This document shows positions 63,230 to 64,000 of a stretch of DNA of 64,000 nt, piece after piece. The notes beneath the pieces were generated by a model that saw nothing but the letters and a program-made list of their open reading frames with translations, did no database searches and had not been told where the DNA came from. The DNA is taken from NCBI RefSeq assembly GCF_001957135.1, contig NZ_MPHK01000010.1, forward strand, positions 1 to 64,000. Reading direction: 5' to 3'. Position numbers and translations under genes: made by a program. Source of the DNA: Shewanella sp. UCD-KL21 (GTDB lineage: Bacteria; Pseudomonadota; Gammaproteobacteria; Enterobacterales; Shewanellaceae). The stretch's first letter is position 1; every line of letters starts with the position of its first letter.

Positions 63230-63747
63230 CCTAAAACGAGTACAATATCCCACACTAGCTAGATTTTGCTACATAACGCTAAGTTGTGACACAAGCGACT
63301 ACATTTACTGAAATTAAATCTTGGTAAAGTGTTCAAGCTTTTAAAATGTGTTCTACATTTTAAAAGACTGAATATAAATGTAGGACAAAATTAGGTTGCG
63401 AAGGAACTTTAATCAGCAATTTAATCTCTTAGTTTATATGAATCATCGGTTTTACAGATATTTTGACAGATTGTGAGCTTATTCAAGCTCAGCATACGAT
63501 CTGAATATTGATTTTTTATGATCAAAATTTACGTCACGTATAACTCTTTTATAGAAGTGCGATAAATATTAGTACCTTAAACTGGTTTATATATTGTAGT
63601 TAGTCATGAAGCGTGTTTTGTTCAGGGCAGACATAGATAAACACCTATCGTGAATTTATAAATTATCGGCGTTTTCTTAGCTATATAACGCCACAGCCCT
63701 AGTGCAACATGACTAGAATCGAATTGTTTTTAATTTAGGTAAATAAC
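63230..63747. other. Long leader or promoter region of arcA
   Basis: About 520 bp without a plausible gene. It contains a 12-bp inverted repeat (63338-63366) and a 6-bp hairpin GAGCTT-ATTC-AAGCTC (63475-63490). In E. coli the arcA gene also has a long untranslated leader with several promoters, so this region probably does the same. Confidence 0.5.
63338..63366. repeat. 12-bp perfect inverted repeat upstream of arcA
   Basis: CTTTTAAAATGT (63338-63349), loop GTTCT, ACATTTTAAAAG (63355-63366). There is no T run, so it is probably an operator or an RNA hairpin rather than a terminator. Confidence 0.5.
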
Positions 63748-64000
63748 ATGCAAAACCCACACATTCTTATTGTTGAAGATGAAGCTGTAACCCGTAATAC
63801 TCTACGTAGTATTTTTGAAGCTGAAGGGTATGTAGTAACTGAAGCAAACGATGGCGCAGAAATGCATAAAGCCATGCAGGATAATAAGATTAATCTTGTT
63901 GTTATGGATATCAACCTTCCTGGTAAAAACGGTTTATTATTAGCCCGTGAACTTCGTGAAATCAATAACATTGGCCTTATTTTCCTTACTGGCCGTGATA
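63748..64000 (+). CDS. arcA: Aerobic respiration response regulator ArcA (5' part)
   Basis: First 84 codons of an OmpR-family response regulator, cut by the window edge. The receiver domain [28 protein letters not shown] contains the acidic pocket (Glu/Asp near position 10), the phospho-acceptor Asp in [21 protein letters not shown] (Asp54) and IFLTGRD. The N-terminus MQ(T/N)PHILIVEDE is characteristic of ArcA. With ArcB- or HptA-type partners it controls aerobic and anaerobic respiration genes. AGG lies upstream of the ATG. The DNA-binding domain is beyond the window. Confidence 0.93.
   Translation, partial: MQNPHILIVEDEAVTRNTLRSIFEAEGYVVTEANDGAEMHKAMQDNKINLVVMDINLPGKNGLLLARELREINNIGLIFLTGRD

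Noticed and set aside
1..64000. tRNA, rRNA or CRISPR arrays
   Set aside because: No cloverleaf-like gene, rRNA segment or regularly spaced direct repeat array was seen; the two 15-bp arrays have no spacers.

Overview
The window reads as chromosomal DNA of a marine gammaproteobacterium of the order Alteromonadales, most probably a Shewanella. The basis is the protein content (a stand-alone second EF-G next to a 1518-residue fused AccA-AccD-AccC-biotinyl carboxylase, a PutA without the N-terminal DNA-binding domain, an AttE/AttH-type transporter, periplasmic nitrate reductase, ArcA) and the moderately AT-rich base composition. The genus call is inference from recalled gene order; no database was searched. 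I see no rRNA, tRNA, CRISPR array, prophage or complete insertion sequence. The only mobile DNA is the 3' end of an IS4-type transposase at the left edge.

Layout. 1-5.9 kb: transposase remnant, a potassium-channel-like protein, a CYTH/CHAD phosphatase (ygiF-like) divergent from a PhoU-like plus Pit phosphate uptake pair, and a YgiM-like SH3 protein. 6-9.5 kb: putA, ending in a terminator that runs into seven 15-bp tandem units. 9.6-14.3 kb: a FocA/NirC channel, a small cysteine protein, an NhaC-superfamily transporter whose promoter carries four tandem MetJ boxes (so probably a MetT methionine carrier), a DUF998 protein and rluF. 14.3-20.8 kb (all minus): S46 dipeptidyl-peptidase, aromatic amino acid permease, catalase, YgjV-like protein, PaaI-type thioesterase. 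21-26.7 kb: a secreted subtilase with P and PKD domains, divergent from a curlin-repeat protein that converges on a CsgD/LuxR-type regulator. 26.9-34.6 kb: YjdF-like protein, serA, ygfZ, and a three-gene ABC operon (ATPase, 847-aa permease, AttH-like lipoprotein). 34.7-40 kb: napA-napB behind FNR-, CRP- and NarP-like sites, then an SdsA-type alkylsulfatase. 40.2-47.3 kb (minus): EF-G paralogue and fused carboxylase. 47.4-55.6 kb (plus): LysR regulator, a secreted C15-peptidase-like protein with Ser in place of the catalytic Cys, SprT, EndA, RsmE, GshB, alkaline phosphatase, RsmC. 55.8-59.1 kb: FapA/DUF342 protein, a small unknown protein, an M50 membrane protease. 59.3-62.2 kb (minus): a desuccinylase/aspartoacylase-like protein and lysC behind a clear lysine riboswitch, with a 37-codon upstream ORF overlapping lysC. 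62.6 kb to the end: a DUF3293 protein and the start of arcA.

How it fits together. Most of the window is core metabolism and housekeeping. The best-supported regulatory observations are the MetJ operator on the NhaC-family gene, the lysine riboswitch plus coupled small ORF before lysC, and the stacked anaerobic/nitrate sites before napAB. The most unusual protein observations are the large curlin-repeat protein without secretion genes nearby, the nap locus reduced to napA and napB with a predicted lipoprotein NapB, the Cys-to-Ser C15 homologue, and the four-domain carboxylase. I do not see a convincing wholly new multi-gene system; the curlin-repeat/CsgD-like/subtilase neighbourhood is the nearest candidate.
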